Below, one piece after another: positions 1-8,684 of a stretch of 64,000 nucleotides of DNA. The notes beneath the pieces were generated by a model that worked only from the letters and a program-made list of their open reading frames with translations, had not been told where the DNA came from and ran no database searches. Within the stretch, counting starts at the first letter, position 1; every line of letters starts with the position of its first letter. The stretch is from NCBI GenBank assembly GCA_964433135.1, contig CAYSQW010000001.1:186001-250000 (forward strand), read 5' to 3'. The position numbers and the translations under genes were made by a program. This DNA is from CAYSQW01 sp964433135 (lineage in GTDB: Bacteria > Acidobacteriota > Aminicenantia > Aminicenantales > Aminicenantaceae).

Positions 1-954
1 GAGTCCCGGCCGCAGCGATTTTACTTCATAGGCCCCATGTTCCGTTATGACAAGCCCCAAAAAGGCCGATATCGGCAGTTTCACCAGATCGATATAGAAG
101 TATTCGGCGAAAAAGATCCGGCGGTTGACGCCGAAATCGTTGAGATGGCGAGCGCGGTTATTCAAAAGCTGGGGGTGAGCGGGATCGAGATCCTGGTGAA
201 TTCCGTGGGGTGCAGCCAGTGCCGCCCGGCATATCACCGGCGTCTTCATACCGCAGCGGAGAGAATTAGGGATCTGCTGTGTGAAGATTGTCAAAGAAAG
301 ATCGGCACGAATCCGCTGCGGATATTCGATTGCAAGGTGCAGGGATGCCGGGATGCATCGGAATCGCTTCCGAAGATAAAAGATTATCTGTGTCCGGATT
401 GCGAGGCGCATTTCAGGTCGTTTTGCTCGTATCTGGATCAGTATGGGATCGTCTATCGGATCGATCCGCGTCTGGTGAGGGGATTGGACTATTACACCAA
501 GACCACCTTCGAATTCGTCACCCGAGCGCTTGGTGCACAGGACGCCGTTCTCGGCGGCGGACGCTATGATGATATGATGAAGCAGTTCGGAGGACCGGAT
601 ATGTGCGGCATCGGTTTCGCCATGGGGCTGGAGCGCTTCCTGGCGGTTGTCCCGGACAGTGAAGAACCGAAAGATTTTGTATATATCGTGCATGTAGGAG
701 AAGAGGCAAAAAAGATCGGTATGGGACTGGCTCGTTTTATGCGCGGGCGGGATATCGAATGTCTTGTTGAGTACAAAACAAAGAATATGAGAAACCAAAT
801 AAGCCGTGCCAGCAAGTTGGGGGCTTCATGGACGGTGATCATAGGGGAAGACGAGGTCCGTCAAGGGCGTTTTCAACTGAAAAATATGGCCAGCGGCGAA
901 CAGCAAGCGTTATCGCAGGAGGAAATTGCCGACGCCGTCACTAAAGCCGGATAG
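1..954 (+). CDS. hisS: Histidyl-tRNA synthetase, C-terminal three quarters
   Basis: Class II synthetase that charges tRNA-His in the cytoplasm. The reading frame is open from base 1, and the codons before the first ATG (37) already read FYFIGPMFRYDKPQKGRYRQ, the motif 2 region. The true start therefore lies upstream, and roughly 100 N-terminal residues with motif 1 are missing. Next come four Cys pairs (CSQC, CEDC, CKVQGC, CPDC) in the insertion domain, common in bacterial HisRS. The histidine-binding signature RGLDYYTKTTFEF and the motif 3 part GGGRYDDMMKQFGG follow, then the anticodon-binding domain. It lies 28 bp upstream of aspS, a frequent hisS-aspS pairing. Identification is certain; only the 5' end is missing. 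Confidence 0.97.
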   Translation, partial: ESRPQRFYFIGPMFRYDKPQKGRYRQFHQIDIEVFGEKDPAVDAEIVEMASAVIQKLGVSGIEILVNSVGCSQCRPAYHRRLHTAAERIRDLLCEDCQRKIGTNPLRIFDCKVQGCRDASESLPKIKDYLCPDCEAHFRSFCSYLDQYGIVYRIDPRLVRGLDYYTKTTFEFVTRALGAQDAVLGGGRYDDMMKQFGGPDMCGIGFAMGLERFLAVVPDSEEPKDFVYIVHVGEEAKKIGMGLARFMRGRDIECLVEYKTKNMRNQISRASKLGASWTVIIGEDEVRQGRFQLKNMASGEQQALSQEEIADAVTKAG

Positions 955-982
955 ATGCTTTTTCCGAAAAGAGGATTGTCAG

Positions 983-2758
983 ATGGATATCGATGAAATA
1001 TCGGATTGGAAGAGAACATCTCCCTGCGGAGATATTCGTCGCTGCCATATCGGAGAGGAAGAGATCCTTTTTGGATGGGTGAACCGGCAGAGGGATATGG
1101 GGAACCTGGTTTTCCTCGACCTGCGAGACAGGTCCGGAGTGGTACAGGTCGTCGTCTCATCGGAAGACAAAGCACTGCTGACGCGCGCCAAAAAAATAAA
1201 AATGGAGTATGTGCTGGGGGTGAAGGGAGTGGTTAGATCCCGGAGCCGGGAGGCCTTGAACCCTGAAATGCCCACAGGTGAAGTTGAAATCGAGGCCCGG
1301 GAGTTGAAAGTCTTGAACACGTCCGCGGTTCCCCCCTTTGTCGTGTCCGATCCGCCGCAGGCCGCGGAGGAATTGCGTTTCAAATACCGATATCTGGATC
1401 TTAGAAGACCTTCCATGCAGAGGAATCTGAAATTGAGGCATCAATCGATGCTGACGGTGCGAAATTATCTGGCGGAACGCGGGCACCTCGAGATCGAAAC
1501 CCCGTTTCTGACGAAATCCACACCTGAAGGCGCGCGAGATTACCTGGTTCCGAGCCGGGTGTATAAGGGGCGGTTTTTTGCGCTTCCGCAGTCGCCTCAG
1601 ATTTTCAAGCAGATTTTGATGGTCGCCGGTGTCGAGCGCTATTTTCAAATCGTGCGCTGCTTCAGGGATGAGGACCTGCGGGCGGACAGGCAGCCGGAAT
1701 TTACCCAGATCGATATAGAAAACAGTTTCGTTACACGGGATGACATCTTCGCCTTGAGCGAGGAGATGATGCGGCGTCTCTTCGATTTAATTGGAGTTTC
1801 CTTGGAGACGCCTTTTCCACGGCTGACATATCGTGAGAGCATGAAGACGTACGGGACGGATAAGCCCGACCTGCGGATGGACATGCCGCTGCATGATCTT
1901 TCCGAAGCAGCCGCCGGTGTCGATTCCAATGTGATCCGGGGAATTCTTGATTCCGGAGGCGTCCTGAAAGCGATGGTGCTTGAAGGGAAGGGTTCTCTCT
2001 CGCGAAGCCGCCTTGATAAACTCAACCGGCAGGCAAAAGACCTGGGAGCGAAAGGTCTGATCTGGCTGAAACGGGGAGAGGAATTCAAATCCAACCTAAA
2101 AGGTGAGAAAGATGAATTTCTGCGTATCTGGGATTCGCTGGGCTGCGGAAAAGAAGATTTGGTGTTAATGGTCGGTGGAGATGAGAATCTCGCCTTGAAG
2201 GTATTGGGAGAGATCCGACTGGCCGCCATACGTGAGGAGATCGGCGAAGATTCCACGTTCCGGTTCGCCTGGATAACCGAGTTTCCGCTTTTCGAATGGA
2301 GCGAGGAAGAGGGGCGCTTGGTTTCCATGCATCATATGTTTACATCGCCCCTCGCGGAGGACGAGGCTTTGCTGGAGAAGGAACCGCGCCGGGCGCGGGC
2401 TCAAGCCTATGATCTGGTTCTCAATGGAGTTGAGATCGGCGGAGGCTCTATCCGTATCCATAATCTGGACGTACAGAAAAAGATCTTTAATATTCTGGGA
2501 ATGAGCAAAGCGGCGGTGGAAGAGAAATTTGGGTTCTTCATGGAGGCGCTGCGCTTCGGGGCCCCTCCCCACGGCGGGATTGCGCTCGGTCTGGATCGGA
2601 TCGTCATGCTGCTGGCAGGCGAATCTTCCATCCGCGATGTCATCCCTTTTCCGAAAACCACAAGCTCTCTTTGTCTGCTGACGGACTCTCCGACGACGAT
2701 TGAAGAACGACAGCTCCGGGAACTGGGGATTGAGATTCCTCGTAAAGAACCCCGATGA
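983..2758 (+). CDS. aspS: Aspartyl-tRNA synthetase, bacterial type with GAD insertion
   Basis: Charges tRNA-Asp. The 591-residue length is normal for the bacterial form. An N-terminal OB-fold anticodon domain (FGWVNRQRDMGNLVFLDLRD) is followed by motif 2 (RCFRDEDLRADRQPEFTQID), the GAD insertion (about 290-420) and motif 3 (FGAPPHGGIALGLDRIVML). I chose the ATG at 983, preceded by AGAGGA, over the in-frame TTG at 926, which would overlap hisS. The residue matching the His that marks non-discriminating AspRS is Met here, so it is unclear whether the enzyme also charges tRNA-Asn; no gatCAB genes are in view. Confidence 0.97.
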   Translation: MDIDEISDWKRTSPCGDIRRCHIGEEEILFGWVNRQRDMGNLVFLDLRDRSGVVQVVVSSEDKALLTRAKKIKMEYVLGVKGVVRSRSREALNPEMPTGEVEIEARELKVLNTSAVPPFVVSDPPQAAEELRFKYRYLDLRRPSMQRNLKLRHQSMLTVRNYLAERGHLEIETPFLTKSTPEGARDYLVPSRVYKGRFFALPQSPQIFKQILMVAGVERYFQIVRCFRDEDLRADRQPEFTQIDIENSFVTRDDIFALSEEMMRRLFDLIGVSLETPFPRLTYRESMKTYGTDKPDLRMDMPLHDLSEAAAGVDSNVIRGILDSGGVLKAMVLEGKGSLSRSRLDKLNRQAKDLGAKGLIWLKRGEEFKSNLKGEKDEFLRIWDSLGCGKEDLVLMVGGDENLALKVLGEIRLAAIREEIGEDSTFRFAWITEFPLFEWSEEEGRLVSMHHMFTSPLAEDEALLEKEPRRARAQAYDLVLNGVEIGGGSIRIHNLDVQKKIFNILGMSKAAVEEKFGFFMEALRFGAPPHGGIALGLDRIVMLLAGESSIRDVIPFPKTTSSLCLLTDSPTTIEERQLRELGIEIPRKEPR

Positions 2759-2810
2759 CAGAGCCGTCTCTTTTTTAAGGTCTTAAGGGAAAAAACCATG
2801 CGTTCTGCGA

Positions 2811-3887
2811 CTAAAGGAGAGATTTTTTAGATTCGCGCACAAGCTGGTTCACGACATCCTTGACCTTTTGATCCTGCCGGGAAGAACAGATAAGCAAGGC
2901 GTCTTCGGTATTGACGACGATGATATCCTTGACGTCGATCAATGCCGTCAGTTTGCCGGGATTGTGAACGAGGCAGTTTTCCGCTTGGATTGAGATCGCA
3001 TCTCCCCTCAGGGCATTGTTGTCATCATCCCGATTCCAGATATCGGAAAGAGCGGACCAAGCCCCGACATCCGACCACCCGAAATCTCCCCTGCTCATGG
3101 AAACACGGCGGGATTTTTCCATGAGAGCGTAATCGATGGAAATAGATGGCATCTCCTGGAAAACGGTATCGATCGTTTCCACGGCCCCGGGCTCCATGGC
3201 CGCCAGGATCCGCTTCCAGAAAGAATAAAGAGAAGGAGCATGTTGTTCCAGCTGGGCGGCGAAGGAGGATGTTTTCCAGACGAACATGCCGGAATTCCAA
3301 AAATAATTACCGGCCTGAAGAAACGAGCGGGCGAGATCGACATCGGGTTTTTCCTTGAATTCTTTGACGGGAAAGAACCGTTCACCAGCGGTTTCCACGG
3401 GCTCGTCATCGGCGAACCGGATGTACCCGTATCCGGTGGAGGGATAGGTTGGAGGGATGCCGAATGTCACCAAATCCGGAGAGCCGGCGGCATGCGCCGC
3501 GGCCGCTTTCAGGCTGTCGACAAAGCGGACCCGATTTCGAATGAGGTGATCGGCCGGAAGCGCGGCCACGACCGCATTCGGATTCAGGCGGTGGATGGTG
3601 GCCGTTGCCAGCAGGAGGCAGGGAGCCGTGTTCCGGGACAGGGGTTCGATCAGCAGATTGTCGCTATTTATATCGGGAAGCAGACCGCGGATTACATCGG
3701 TATGATTCCTGTCGGCGATGGTGAATATCCTTGAGAGAGGAAGCGGGGGGTGAAGGCGGGCTACCGTCTCTTCGATCATGGTTTTATCGCTGATGATGGG
3801 AAGAAACTGTTTGGGCTTTTGCTTACGGCTGAGCGGCCAGAATCTTGTTCCGGAACCGCCGGCCATGATAATGGCGTATAGGTCCAT
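2811..3887 (-). CDS. manC: Mannose-1-phosphate guanylyltransferase
   Basis: Makes GDP-mannose from mannose-1-phosphate and GTP for surface polysaccharide. The 358-residue protein starts with the nucleotidyltransferase signature MAGGSGTRFWPLSR and has QKPKQFLPI, ALPADHLI and FGWSDVGAWSAL, all typical of the monofunctional ManC family. The C-terminal phosphomannose isomerase domain of the bifunctional type is absent. It is the last gene of the long minus-strand run and converges on aspS. A 169-bp gap from uppP means it could have its own promoter. The phosphomannomutase two genes upstream would supply its substrate. Confidence 0.93.
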   Translation of the reverse strand: MDLYAIIMAGGSGTRFWPLSRKQKPKQFLPIISDKTMIEETVARLHPPLPLSRIFTIADRNHTDVIRGLLPDINSDNLLIEPLSRNTAPCLLLATATIHRLNPNAVVAALPADHLIRNRVRFVDSLKAAAAHAAGSPDLVTFGIPPTYPSTGYGYIRFADDEPVETAGERFFPVKEFKEKPDVDLARSFLQAGNYFWNSGMFVWKTSSFAAQLEQHAPSLYSFWKRILAAMEPGAVETIDTVFQEMPSISIDYALMEKSRRVSMSRGDFGWSDVGAWSALSDIWNRDDDNNALRGDAISIQAENCLVHNPGKLTALIDVKDIIVVNTEDALLICSSRQDQKVKDVVNQLVRESKKSLL

Positions 3888-4056
3888 GTCGTCCTCGATT
3901 CATAGGGTGTTGTGGGCATTAGTTTAGCATGCTTTTTGAGGAAATTCCATGCCGTGAAAGCTGAGGAGCCGGGAGGCGGGGTGAACGGGAGGTGCGAAAG
4001 ATGAAGGGATTTGCGCTTATGGCCGGGAAGCGCATGTTCACATAGGGGGTATGAAT

Positions 4057-4842
4057 TCAGGAAAGAACAAGCGCCACGATACCGGCGGCCGCGCAGTAAT
4101 AAGCGAAAATGTAGAAATGCCCGCGGATGGTCAGTGAAGTGAGATAGCGAAGCGCGGCATAACCGACGAGGGCGGCGGTCAATGTTCCGGCGGCTAAAGC
4201 GGGCCAGGATTGAAATCCCAAATCGATGCGATGCAGCTGATAGAGAGCCGCGCCCAGGATCGCCGGAATCGAAAGAAGAAAGGAAAAGCGCGCGGAATAT
4301 GATTTATCCCATCCCAAAAGGAGCGCGCCGCCGATAGTCAGGCCGGAACGGGAAAAGCCCGGAACGATGGCCGCTCCCTGCAGAAGGCCTATAATCAAGG
4401 CGTGCCAGAGGAGGGGAGGCTTTCTATCACGAGGACGCTTGGTCCAGAAGAGAAAAGCGGATGTGCCCAACAAGGCGATGCCGACGGAGGATAAGGATTC
4501 GAAGAGAGATTCGAAGAAATTGCTAAAAAAATAGCCGATAAGGAAGGTGGGGATACTGGCGGCTGAAAGCATAACAATAAGCTTGAATCCCGGATCCCGA
4601 AGGGCTTGGCGGGGATGCCTGACGGCCTTCACGGCGCTGAGGATCAGGGAATGCAGATCGCGGCGCAGGAAAACCAGAAGTGAAAGCAGCGTCCCGAAAT
4701 GCAGCATCGCGTAGACGAAAATCTGCGGCTCTTCGAAACCGAAAAGGTTTTGAAAAAGAACCAGGTGGCCGGAACTGCTGACAGGGAAAAATTCCGTTAA
4801 GCCCTGTATAATCCCAAACAGAATGAGAATCAGGAGATTCAA
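4057..4842 (-). CDS. uppP: Undecaprenyl-diphosphatase
   Basis: Integral membrane phosphatase that recycles undecaprenyl pyrophosphate to the monophosphate carrier for peptidoglycan and O-antigen synthesis. The 261-residue protein has the family motifs LTEFFPVSSSGHLVL near the N terminus and PGFSRSGLTIGGALLLG in the middle, plus about seven to eight hydrophobic segments. Its start overlaps the stop of the phosphomannomutase gene by 4 bp (ATGA), so translation is probably coupled. The context of Kdo and GDP-mannose genes fits envelope polysaccharide assembly. Confidence 0.96.
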   Translation of the reverse strand: MNLLILILFGIIQGLTEFFPVSSSGHLVLFQNLFGFEEPQIFVYAMLHFGTLLSLLVFLRRDLHSLILSAVKAVRHPRQALRDPGFKLIVMLSAASIPTFLIGYFFSNFFESLFESLSSVGIALLGTSAFLFWTKRPRDRKPPLLWHALIIGLLQGAAIVPGFSRSGLTIGGALLLGWDKSYSARFSFLLSIPAILGAALYQLHRIDLGFQSWPALAAGTLTAALVGYAALRYLTSLTIRGHFYIFAYYCAAAGIVALVLS

Positions 4843-6209
4843 GAATCTTTCAATCCTTTTATCACGTCGGTGATGATATCTTCGACTTCACGGCGCATTC
4901 GGGATAGTTCTTCCGGACTATCGGCTTCGAATCGTAACACCAATGCTCCCTGCGTATTGGAAGCGCGAACCAGAGCCCAGCCGTGGGGGGTGATTGCCCG
5001 AACGCCGTCGATATCGATGATCGGGTATTTTCCCTTAAGACGGTCTTTGACGCCGTCGACGATGGTGAATTTGACTTCGTCGGAGGCATAGACCCGGAGT
5101 TCGGGAGTGCTGTAGGTTTGAGGAAGATCCGCGAGCATGCGGGAAAGGGGCTGATCGGAGCGGGATACGATTTCCAGCACGCGCGCCGAGGAATAAATGG
5201 CATCATCGAATCCGAAGAAGCGATCAGCGAAGAAAATATGGCCGCTCATCTCTCCCGCCAGGACGGCGTTTTCCTCCTTGATTTTCTTTTTGATGAGAGA
5301 ATGACCCGTTTTCCACATGATGGGGCGGCCCCCGAGTTTTTCGATCTCGGTGTAGAGCTGCTGGGAGGCTTTGACTTCGGATATAACAGGGGCTCCCGGA
5401 TGGCGGGGAAGGATGTCGCGCGCAAGGAGGATCATCAGCTTGTCTCCCCAGATAATCTGCCCCTTATCGTCGATAACGCCTATACGGTCGCTGTCGCCGT
5501 CATAGGCGATGCCGAGATCGGCTCGGCTTTCGGTAACGGTGCGAACGAGATCCTCCAAGGCCTCGGGCATTGTGGGATCGGGGTGATGATGGGGAAAGTG
5601 TCCGTCCATGTCGCAGTAAAGCGGGATGACTTCGCAGCCCAGCTGTTTAAAAATGGGAACCGCGGTCTCCCCTCCCGTACCGTTTCCAGCGTCCACCACC
5701 ACTTTTAGAGGTTTCTCAAGATGGATGCCGTCTACGACGTAATCGTGATATTCGGGGGCGATGTCATAGGTCTCTCTTTTTCCCGTCGGATCATCAACAA
5801 AATTCCCACTCTGGATAAGTGCAAATATATCCTGGATCTTCGGCCCGTAAAGCGTGTCTTCTCCGATCATCAACTTGAATCCGTTGTATTCCGGAGGATT
5901 GTGGGATCCGGTGATCATGACGCCGGAGGTGTAGTGTTTTTGATAGATGCTGAAATAAAGCAGCGGGGTGGGGATGGTTCCCAGGTCGATGATCTCGCAC
6001 CCGGTGGAAAGCAGACCCTCGGAAAGGTATTCGGCAAAATCCGGGGAACTGAGACGACAATCCCGACCCAACGCGGTTTGTTTGCTCCCGGCCCGGCGGA
6101 AAGTTGTTCCAATAGCCCGACCTAAAAGACGGACGCTCTCGGGAGTCAGGTCTTTATCCACAACGCCGCGGATATCATACTCGCGAAAAATCTCTTTTTT
6201 TAAGCTCAT
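4839..6209 (-). CDS. Phosphomannomutase/phosphoglucomutase (AlgC/ManB type)
   Basis: Interconverts hexose 6- and 1-phosphates. The 456-residue alpha-D-phosphohexomutase has the phosphoserine loop ITGSHNPPEYNGFK, the Mg-binding loop AYDGDSDRIGVID and the sugar-binding loop GEMSGHIFF, in family order. The N terminus FREYDIRGVV is the AlgC-type opening. A clear ribosome site (AAGAGGA) precedes the ATG at 6209. It probably supplies mannose-1-phosphate to the manC gene product; glucose-1-phosphate formation is also possible because these enzymes are often dual. Confidence 0.93.
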   Translation of the reverse strand: MSLKKEIFREYDIRGVVDKDLTPESVRLLGRAIGTTFRRAGSKQTALGRDCRLSSPDFAEYLSEGLLSTGCEIIDLGTIPTPLLYFSIYQKHYTSGVMITGSHNPPEYNGFKLMIGEDTLYGPKIQDIFALIQSGNFVDDPTGKRETYDIAPEYHDYVVDGIHLEKPLKVVVDAGNGTGGETAVPIFKQLGCEVIPLYCDMDGHFPHHHPDPTMPEALEDLVRTVTESRADLGIAYDGDSDRIGVIDDKGQIIWGDKLMILLARDILPRHPGAPVISEVKASQQLYTEIEKLGGRPIMWKTGHSLIKKKIKEENAVLAGEMSGHIFFADRFFGFDDAIYSSARVLEIVSRSDQPLSRMLADLPQTYSTPELRVYASDEVKFTIVDGVKDRLKGKYPIIDIDGVRAITPHGWALVRASNTQGALVLRFEADSPEELSRMRREVEDIITDVIKGLKDS

Positions 6210-6275
6210 GATATTTCCTCTTTCTCACCTTTAATGGATGACTATGTGATGGGCGCAGGCTTTCCCGTCGGGCCG

Positions 6276-6848
6276 CTATCGAGGAGACCGATCGGACGTG
6301 TTATCCTCATCGATAGCGGGATCCGTCAACCGGCTGACGACGGAATTCACTTCATCCCATTTATCCTGAGCGTCGAAAATGAATTCGATAAACTCACGGA
6401 CGGCGCCGGCGCCTCCCCGGGCGCGGCAGATATAGTGGCTGTGCTTGACGACCTCGGGATGGGCGTCGGAAACGGCGCCGGCCAGCCCGGCATTCCTGAG
6501 GATGGGAAGGTCACCGAGATCGTCTCCGATATAGGCGATCTCTTCCAGGCTCAGATCATGCTTTTCGAGGATGCGGTCCAGCACCGATTTTTTGTCAAGG
6601 ATACCTTGATGCAGTTCCAGGATTTTAAGTCGATGCGCGCGGTGTACGAGCTCGGGTGATGTTTTCCCGGTGATGATGCCGGTCTTGAAGCCTACCAGGT
6701 GAGCCATCAGGATTCCCATTCCGTCGCGCACGTGATAAGATTTGACTTCGGACCCATCGGGCATGAGCATCAGGCGTCCATCCGTAAGCGTGCCGTCAAC
6801 GTCCATCAGGATCATTTTGATTTTTTGGGCGCGGGAGCGAATATTCAT
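6276..6848 (-). CDS. kdsC: 3-deoxy-D-manno-octulosonate-8-phosphate phosphatase
   Basis: HAD-superfamily phosphatase that releases Kdo from Kdo-8-phosphate. The 190-residue protein has the catalytic DVDGTLTDG motif (nucleophile and acid/base Asp), ITGKTS, and the metal-binding GDDLGDLPIL, with the short cap-less layout of the tetrameric KdsC subfamily. Its ATG shares one base with the kdsD stop (TAATG). About 20 extra residues after the usual C-terminal VREFIEF are weakly conserved in style and may be disordered. Confidence 0.94.
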   Translation of the reverse strand: MNIRSRAQKIKMILMDVDGTLTDGRLMLMPDGSEVKSYHVRDGMGILMAHLVGFKTGIITGKTSPELVHRAHRLKILELHQGILDKKSVLDRILEKHDLSLEEIAYIGDDLGDLPILRNAGLAGAVSDAHPEVVKHSHYICRARGGAGAVREFIEFIFDAQDKWDEVNSVVSRLTDPAIDEDNTSDRSPR

Positions 6849-7819
6849 TAAAACATCTCCGTTCGCCAGAGGTCGTGAAGATGGATGATCCCTTCGACCT
6901 GATTTTCACGATCGGTGACAACCAGGGATGTGACGTGTCGAGATTCCATCGTATTCAGGGCCTCCGTGGCCAGGCATTCTTTTGAGATGGACAAGGGCTC
7001 GGGGGTCATGCATTCTTCCGCCGTCTTTTCCAGAAGAGCCTTGCCGTGTGTCTGCAGCTTTCTCCGAAGATCGCCGTCGGTGATCACTCCCAGAAGTCTT
7101 CGGGAATCGTCGACGACGCATGCCATGCCCAAATGTTTCTCGGACATTTCAATCAGGAGATCCTTCATAGGGGTGTTCCGTATGACGAGCGGGATCTCTT
7201 TTCCGTGGTGCATCAGGTTTTCTATTTTCATGAGGCGCTTTCCCAGCTGGCCTTTGGGGTGACAGAGAGCGAAATCTTTTTCGTCGAAGCGTTTGTGCTG
7301 CATGAGAGCGATCGCGAGAGCGTCTCCCATTGCAAGGGCCGCGGTAGAGCTGGCGGTAGGAACCAATCCGTGCGGTTCCGCCTCCCTTTCAACCCGGGCC
7401 TCCAACACTTCATCGCTGTATTCGCCAAGCATTGACGAGGCGTTGCCGGTAATGCCGATGAGCTTGATTCCGATTCGCTTGACGAATTCAAGCAGATCGA
7501 CGATTTCTCTGGTATTGCCGCTGTAAGAGATGGCGATCATGATGTCTTTGGGTGTAATCATGCCCAGGTCGCCATGCCCGGCTTCGACCGGATGAAGGAA
7601 CATGGAGGGAGTGCCGCAGCTTGACAGCGTTGACGCGATTTTGCGGGCAACGAGGCCCGATTTACCGATACCGGTCACGATGACGCGGGATTCCGTCCGA
7701 GCAAGCAGATCAACGGCCCGGGCGAAACCCGGATCCAATCGGTCTGCCAAGTCACGGACAGCGGAGGCTTCGATGGCCAAAACGCTTTTTCCGATTTTGA
7801 TGAGGTCTTTTGATTTCAT
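6848..7819 (-). CDS. kdsD: Arabinose-5-phosphate isomerase (SIS plus two CBS domains)
   Basis: Converts ribulose-5-phosphate to arabinose-5-phosphate, the first committed substrate for Kdo. The SIS domain (about 35-175) has GIGKSGLVARKIASTLSSCG and HPVEAGHGDLGMI, and two CBS domains (about 205-323) follow, the standard KdsD/KpsF layout at 323 residues. It sits between kdsA and kdsC in the Kdo block with 16 bp to kdsA, so pathway assignment is secure. Confidence 0.95.
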   Translation of the reverse strand: MKSKDLIKIGKSVLAIEASAVRDLADRLDPGFARAVDLLARTESRVIVTGIGKSGLVARKIASTLSSCGTPSMFLHPVEAGHGDLGMITPKDIMIAISYSGNTREIVDLLEFVKRIGIKLIGITGNASSMLGEYSDEVLEARVEREAEPHGLVPTASSTAALAMGDALAIALMQHKRFDEKDFALCHPKGQLGKRLMKIENLMHHGKEIPLVIRNTPMKDLLIEMSEKHLGMACVVDDSRRLLGVITDGDLRRKLQTHGKALLEKTAEECMTPEPLSISKECLATEALNTMESRHVTSLVVTDRENQVEGIIHLHDLWRTEMF

Positions 7820-7835
7820 GAGGAACTATTATACC

Positions 7836-8684
7836 TTAAGAGGAATGTTTTTTGCGAATAACGGCGGTGCGAAGTGCGTGGAGAGAAGAGCAAAGAGATT
7901 CTAAGGCATTTAAATTCAATGAGTTGCCTTTATCGGAGCGAGCTTTCTCGGGATTGTCGTGGACTTCCAGGAAAACGCCGTCGGCGCCGACGCTGACGCC
8001 GGCGTGGGCGATGTGCGGAATGAACCGGGCATCGCCTCCCGAAGCTTCCCCGAGACCTCCAGGAAGCTGAACGCTGTGGGAAGCATCGATAACGACCGGA
8101 AACCCCCAATCTTTCATTATGGGGATGGACCGGGGATCGAAGATCAGATTGTGATAACCGAAGCTGGTTCCGCGTTCCGTCAGGACGAGGTTGTCGTTTT
8201 TTTCGCTGAGCGCTTTTTCCACGATGTTTTGCATGTCTTCGGGGGCGAGAAATTGGCCTTTTTTAATGTTGAGCGGCTTTCCCGTTTTTGCCGCCGCCAG
8301 GATGAGATCTGTCTGTCGGCACAGAAATGCGGGAATCTGAATGATGTCAAGGACCTCAGCGGCTTTTTCCGCCTGGATCGGCTCATGGATATCGGAAATG
8401 ACAGGCAGATTTAAATCATTTTTGATGCGGCTCAGGATAGCAAGCCCGTGTTCCAATCCAGGGCCGCGGTAGGAGCGGAGAGAGGAACGATTGGCCTTGT
8501 CGTAGGAAGCCTTGAAAATAAAGGGCATATGGAATTTTACGGCGATCTCCCGGATCTTGGCGGCCATGTTGTAGGCATGTTCTTCGCTTTCAATGACGCA
8601 GGGTCCGGCTATGAGAAATAAAGGGTTGAGTCCCCCTATCCTCACGTCATGGCTAAGCTGGATTTCTATGGGTGCGATAGGCAT
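7836..8684 (-). CDS. kdsA: 3-deoxy-8-phosphooctulonate synthase
   Basis: Condenses arabinose-5-phosphate with phosphoenolpyruvate to give Kdo-8-phosphate. The 282-residue TIM barrel has LIAGPCVIES, FKASYDKANRSS, SDIHEP and ERGTSFGYHNLIFD. I chose the ATG at 8684 (MPIAPIEIQL), which has GGAG about 8 bp upstream, over an in-frame start at 8765 that would add 27 residues lying inside pyrG. The chosen start still overlaps the pyrG end by 32 bp. The family has metal-dependent and independent forms; I did not assign this one. Confidence 0.95.
   Translation of the reverse strand: MPIAPIEIQLSHDVRIGGLNPLFLIAGPCVIESEEHAYNMAAKIREIAVKFHMPFIFKASYDKANRSSLRSYRGPGLEHGLAILSRIKNDLNLPVISDIHEPIQAEKAAEVLDIIQIPAFLCRQTDLILAAAKTGKPLNIKKGQFLAPEDMQNIVEKALSEKNDNLVLTERGTSFGYHNLIFDPRSIPIMKDWGFPVVIDASHSVQLPGGLGEASGGDARFIPHIAHAGVSVGADGVFLEVHDNPEKARSDKGNSLNLNALESLCSSLHALRTAVIRKKHSS

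Noticed and set aside
2759..2810. Bidirectional terminator between aspS and manC
   Set aside because: T and A runs are present, but the intervening bases do not form a stable stem.
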